Source of the DNA: Bacillota bacterium
GTDB taxonomy: Bacteria > Bacillota > Clostridia > Lachnospirales > Lachnospiraceae
Direction: 5' to 3'
Length of the DNA stretch: 64,000 nt
NCBI GenBank assembly: GCA_023434365.1
Contig: JAEYSV010000029.1
Location: 22,112 to 86,111, forward strand
This document shows positions 61,455 to 64,000 of this stretch, one piece after another. The position numbers were made by a program, and so were the translations under genes. Numbering within the stretch: the first letter of the stretch is position 1; every line of letters begins with the position of its first letter. Under the pieces are notes generated by a model. That model was given only the letters and a program-made list of their open reading frames with translations, was not told the origin of the DNA and ran no database searches.

Positions 61455-62447
61455 TTACTCATAAAAAAGTTTAGTAATAGACTCTACTAAATACTTATTC
61501 TTTTTATATAACCTAGCATATTGAGTTTTAGGCAACGGACACTCCACTCGACCCGTTTCAATTGCCACACTCGCTATTTTCTTTTTATATACGCACCAAT
61601 CTCCGAATCCTCCGCCAGGATCTGTTAGGTATGATTTTGGTATTGGGCGGTATTTCGTCTGTGAATATACTGTTTTTTTAATCGCTTTCATCGTTTTCCT
61701 TAGTTTTCCCAAAACATTGTAATCCCAATAAAGCACTTCTCCTGAAGAATGATAAATGATATTGGCCACTGGATTTGACAAGTTATTGATAAACTTCATC
61801 AATACTTTTGTCTCTGCTTCTGGTTTTCCCTTTATTCCAGAGGAACCAATGACTCCTCGGTTTTTTATTTTTTTCCAACCATATGGAAAGTTTCGATTCA
61901 AATCCACTCCATTGGCATTGCCCTTCCATCGCTTATAAGAATAACCTTTTAATTTTTTCTCAACATTTTTTCTTAGGTCCTTATCATTTATCTTGGTGGG
62001 ACCGTATTGAGCGATGGTTACTCCATCCGGATTAATCATTGGTAACACATAAAGACATACTTGATCAAATAATTCCTCATAAGACATTCCTATCTTCTGT
62101 TGTTCCTTGGAATACTCATTCATATATTTTTCTACCATCTCCATCAAAAAATAGGTGTTTAAGTATTCCCTTCCATGAATCGATGCATTGACGATCATTT
62201 GCTTTTTTGCTTTTGAATTCCCTATACGTACAACATAAATATTTCTACCATCTGTTGAGTGCCCAAGGCTTTTTACCTTCATTCGTTCTTCATACTCATT
62301 TTCTAATTGCTTCAAATCTTTTTGCATATCCTCATAGCTATACTTTCCTGCATCATTAACATAATTCGTTGCTGCGCTTATCTGATGTTCTGGTATTGCA
62401 CCAATGACAAAGAATACTATATTTGCTAATAGTAGCCTAAGTTTCAT
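61455..62447 (-). CDS. Secreted M14 zinc carboxypeptidase
   Basis: A 330-residue metallopeptidase with a signal peptide (MKLRLLLANIVFFVIGAIPE, cleaved near ISAA, about residue 25). Zinc ligands are His/Glu in NASIHGREYLN and His in NIIYHSSGEVLYWDY; substrate-binding Asn-Arg is in GVDLNRNFPYGWKK and the catalytic Glu in VAIETGRVECP. The family includes gamma-D-glutamyl-diaminopimelate peptidases and digestive carboxypeptidases; the outer-wall location makes a peptidoglycan role plausible. The ATG at 62447 has GGGG 8 nt upstream; a 44-codon longer frame has no RBS. Confidence 0.88.
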   Translation of the reverse strand: MKLRLLLANIVFFVIGAIPEHQISAATNYVNDAGKYSYEDMQKDLKQLENEYEERMKVKSLGHSTDGRNIYVVRIGNSKAKKQMIVNASIHGREYLNTYFLMEMVEKYMNEYSKEQQKIGMSYEELFDQVCLYVLPMINPDGVTIAQYGPTKINDKDLRKNVEKKLKGYSYKRWKGNANGVDLNRNFPYGWKKIKNRGVIGSSGIKGKPEAETKVLMKFINNLSNPVANIIYHSSGEVLYWDYNVLGKLRKTMKAIKKTVYSQTKYRPIPKSYLTDPGGGFGDWCVYKKKIASVAIETGRVECPLPKTQYARLYKKNKYLVESITKLFYE

Positions 62448-62603
62448 CAAAAGATCCCCTTTCATTGTTCCACATCCTATAGGGCATACTAATCTGCACT
62501 TATAATAAGCCACCATGTTACAGCCTTGATAATCTTCGCATAAAAAGTGAAAGGCATAACATTCAAAATAATTGAGCATTAATTTAGTTAATTATAAAAA
62601 CAA

Positions 62604-62652
62604 GATAACGATGCAGAAAATTCGACTTACTTCTCATTTCCGCATCGTTATT
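62604..62652 (-). terminator. Terminator of the right-end MFS gene
   Basis: ATAACGATGC (62605-62614) pairs with GCATCGTTAT (62642-62651); on the minus strand a CTTGTTTTTATAA tail follows. It lies about 50 nt after the stop at 62701. Confidence 0.7.
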
Positions 62653-62700
62653 ATAATAACCTTTTGCTTCGTTACAAGTCGTAATTTTACAAACTTACAT

Positions 62701-63756
62701 TCATTGCTTGTTCTGTAAATTTGTTCGCTTACAACTTTTTTCGTATAATTTATTTACATAACTTAACAACAAAACAATGATAACCATATAGACAGCAATA
62801 ATTATCAGTCCAGTAAACAAATCGCTCAAAGCAAATACAATTCCTAGCACACCATAAAATACCATACCAAACAAATTATACATAAGCGAAATCATGGAAT
62901 GAACAGTAGAGCGTCCTTCCTCCTCAATTCTTTGCTGAACATAATCCTCCTGCAAAACCTCACACGCAGCCATTAAGAAAAAAAACATGCCATAAAAAAT
63001 CATAGCCCATAGTTGTTTAATACTTCCCGACAATCCAAGAAATACCGCACCAACAATGCAAATACATCCAATACTATTGATATTTTTCTTAATACCAAGT
63101 ACTTGATCTACTGCATTTCTTAAGTATGGAGCTACTAAGCTTCCTAACGCTGCCACTAAGCTTCTAAAACTTACCCACAATCCGACAGTTCCAACAGATA
63201 AACCAAATCCTTTTGCAATTAGTTGGTCATACTCATCAATTACTCCAGCTGTACCAACTGCCAATATTGCCATGAAAACGATTAGCGTGAGTCGTCTTTT
63301 TTTTCTAAAAAATCGGATTTCATCAGTCAAAATAGATCGTAACCGAGAGGTACTTTTCACTTTTTTGTCTATATAATGATTTACCTCATGAAATGATGCT
63401 GCTATTCCAGTGGTAAGAACTCCAACGAAAATGCTAATCCCTAACGCCCACTCCATTCCAACGTACATTGCAATGTAACCACCGGCCAAGGAAGCAATCG
63501 CCACACTGATTCCCGAAAGAAATTTTCCTCTTCCATATACCTTATCGAATAGATTCTCTTCGTTACTCATTTTAAGCGAATCAAAGAGTAAAGCTTCTTC
63601 TGCACCAGAACAGAACGTACCGCTTACACCCCAAAAAACAAACCCAATGGCATAAAATATGTCAAAACCTTTGCTGTCAAAAAGAATTAAATATATCGGG
63701 TAAATTGGCATTAACTCTTTAAAAAATTGATAAAAATAATAGTTTACTTTATTCAT
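62701..63756 (-). CDS. MFS transporter, possibly internally deleted
   Basis: A 351-residue MFS protein, shorter than the usual about 400. TM1 (NYYFYQFFKELMPIYPIYLILF) passes directly into FDIFYAIGFVFWGVSGTFCSGAEEALLFD, which corresponds to TM4 onward in relatives; the TM2-TM3 segment, with motif A, appears missing in frame. The rest is normal and ends in a basic tail. AGGAGG lies 5 nt before the ATG at 63756; the longer frame is unsupported. Upstream are a palindrome (63879-63896) and a 9-codon ORF. Transport activity is doubtful. Confidence 0.78.
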   Translation of the reverse strand: MNKVNYYFYQFFKELMPIYPIYLILFDSKGFDIFYAIGFVFWGVSGTFCSGAEEALLFDSLKMSNEENLFDKVYGRGKFLSGISVAIASLAGGYIAMYVGMEWALGISIFVGVLTTGIAASFHEVNHYIDKKVKSTSRLRSILTDEIRFFRKKRRLTLIVFMAILAVGTAGVIDEYDQLIAKGFGLSVGTVGLWVSFRSLVAALGSLVAPYLRNAVDQVLGIKKNINSIGCICIVGAVFLGLSGSIKQLWAMIFYGMFFFLMAACEVLQEDYVQQRIEEEGRSTVHSMISLMYNLFGMVFYGVLGIVFALSDLFTGLIIIAVYMVIIVLLLSYVNKLYEKSCKRTNLQNKQ

Positions 63757-63822
63757 AGAATCCTCCTGATTTAGCATTTATAATTCGTTACCTGCTATAC
63801 TAGGTGGACCTCGAGCGTAGTA

Positions 63823-63852
63823 TTATTGGCCTGTATCTTTCCAAACTCTCAT
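63823..63852 (-). CDS. Possible 9-codon leader ORF upstream of the MFS gene
   Basis: ATG at 63852 reads MRVWKDTGQ and TAA, with AGGAGG 7 nt upstream. It may be a leader peptide controlling the MFS gene, or the start of a deleted gene. The rest of 63757-64000 holds a palindrome and no other gene. Confidence 0.35.
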   Translation of the reverse strand: MRVWKDTGQ

Positions 63853-63878
63853 ACCATTACCTCCTCTTATTTCATGTT

Positions 63879-63896
63879 AGTGTAAAGTTTTACACT
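63879..63896. promoter_or_regulatory. Perfect palindromic operator-like site
   Basis: AGTGTAAAGTTTTACACT: 8-bp arms with a 2-nt centre, upstream of the leader ORF and MFS gene. A related half-site (GGTTACACTTC) lies about 35 nt further upstream. TetR/MarR-type repressors bind such sites; none is encoded in the window. Confidence 0.6.
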
Positions 63897-64000
63897 ACTC
63901 TTTGTTATTAAAACCTTATATTTTCAAGGGTTACACTTCTTTTTTAAATAAAAAAACAATGACCCCTTATTTTCGAGTATAATTGGAGTTACCACACAAC

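Overview
The window looks like a chromosome segment of a low-GC, endospore-forming, plant-glycan-using member of the Clostridia, most like the Lachnospiraceae (Clostridium/Lachnoclostridium phytofermentans type). This is inferred from the AT-rich sequence, strong AGGAGG ribosome binding sites, spore genes (SpoVB, a Csp-type germination protease and SleC), a SUF/ISC-type operon led by a three-Cys IscR, and many cytoplasmic sugar enzymes paired with ABC importers. No rRNA, tRNA, CRISPR array, phage or transposase gene was seen.

Layout. 1-2751: start of an unidentified leftward gene, then rqcH-hisJ. 2762-3037: a very large imperfect palindrome between hisJ and a GH113-like glycosidase (3041-3964). 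4389-4598: a small membrane protein. 4925-8849 (minus): the iscR-iscS-iscU-mnmA-yfcE operon, with a strong sigma-A promoter and three tandem 15-bp repeats upstream. 9153-16367: spoVB, an LCP protein, a GGDEF protein, a Csp-like protease and exoA. 16396-34586 (minus): a long sugar-acid or glycoside locus. 34734-38280: a polar amino-acid ABC operon and a PucR-type regulator. 38628-40858: three zinc-ribbon proteins and a lipoprotein. 41049-47387: sleC, a membrane-anchored unknown, an SH3-NlpC/P60 hydrolase and a GGDEF-EAL sensor. 47533-51411: an HMA-DsbD-cupredoxin fusion (probably copper) and a YibE/F pair. 51493-58838 (minus): a disaccharide phosphorylase (GH65) operon with pgmB, an ABC importer and a LacI regulator. 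59054-64000: two MFS proteins, a methyltransferase with an out-of-frame truncated pyrophosphatase-like ORF, and an M14 carboxypeptidase.

The most promising candidate for an undescribed system is 16396-34586. A CdaR-type regulator precedes one long same-strand run: ABC importer, four mutually similar GHL6-type putative glycosidases, two D-2-hydroxyacid dehydrogenases, a xylose-isomerase-like TIM barrel protein, tartronate semialdehyde reductase and glycerate 2-kinase. The enzymes converge on D-glycerate and then 2-phosphoglycerate. The imported glycoside is unknown.

Non-coding structure is rich. It includes the 276-bp palindrome, heptanucleotide repeats that supply the last codons and stop of two unrelated genes, three related hairpins at convergent gene junctions, and a LacI operator whose 12-bp arm recurs at the lacI stop codon. 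There are also several gene remnants near the right end. All family assignments are by eye from the translated sequence; no database search was run.
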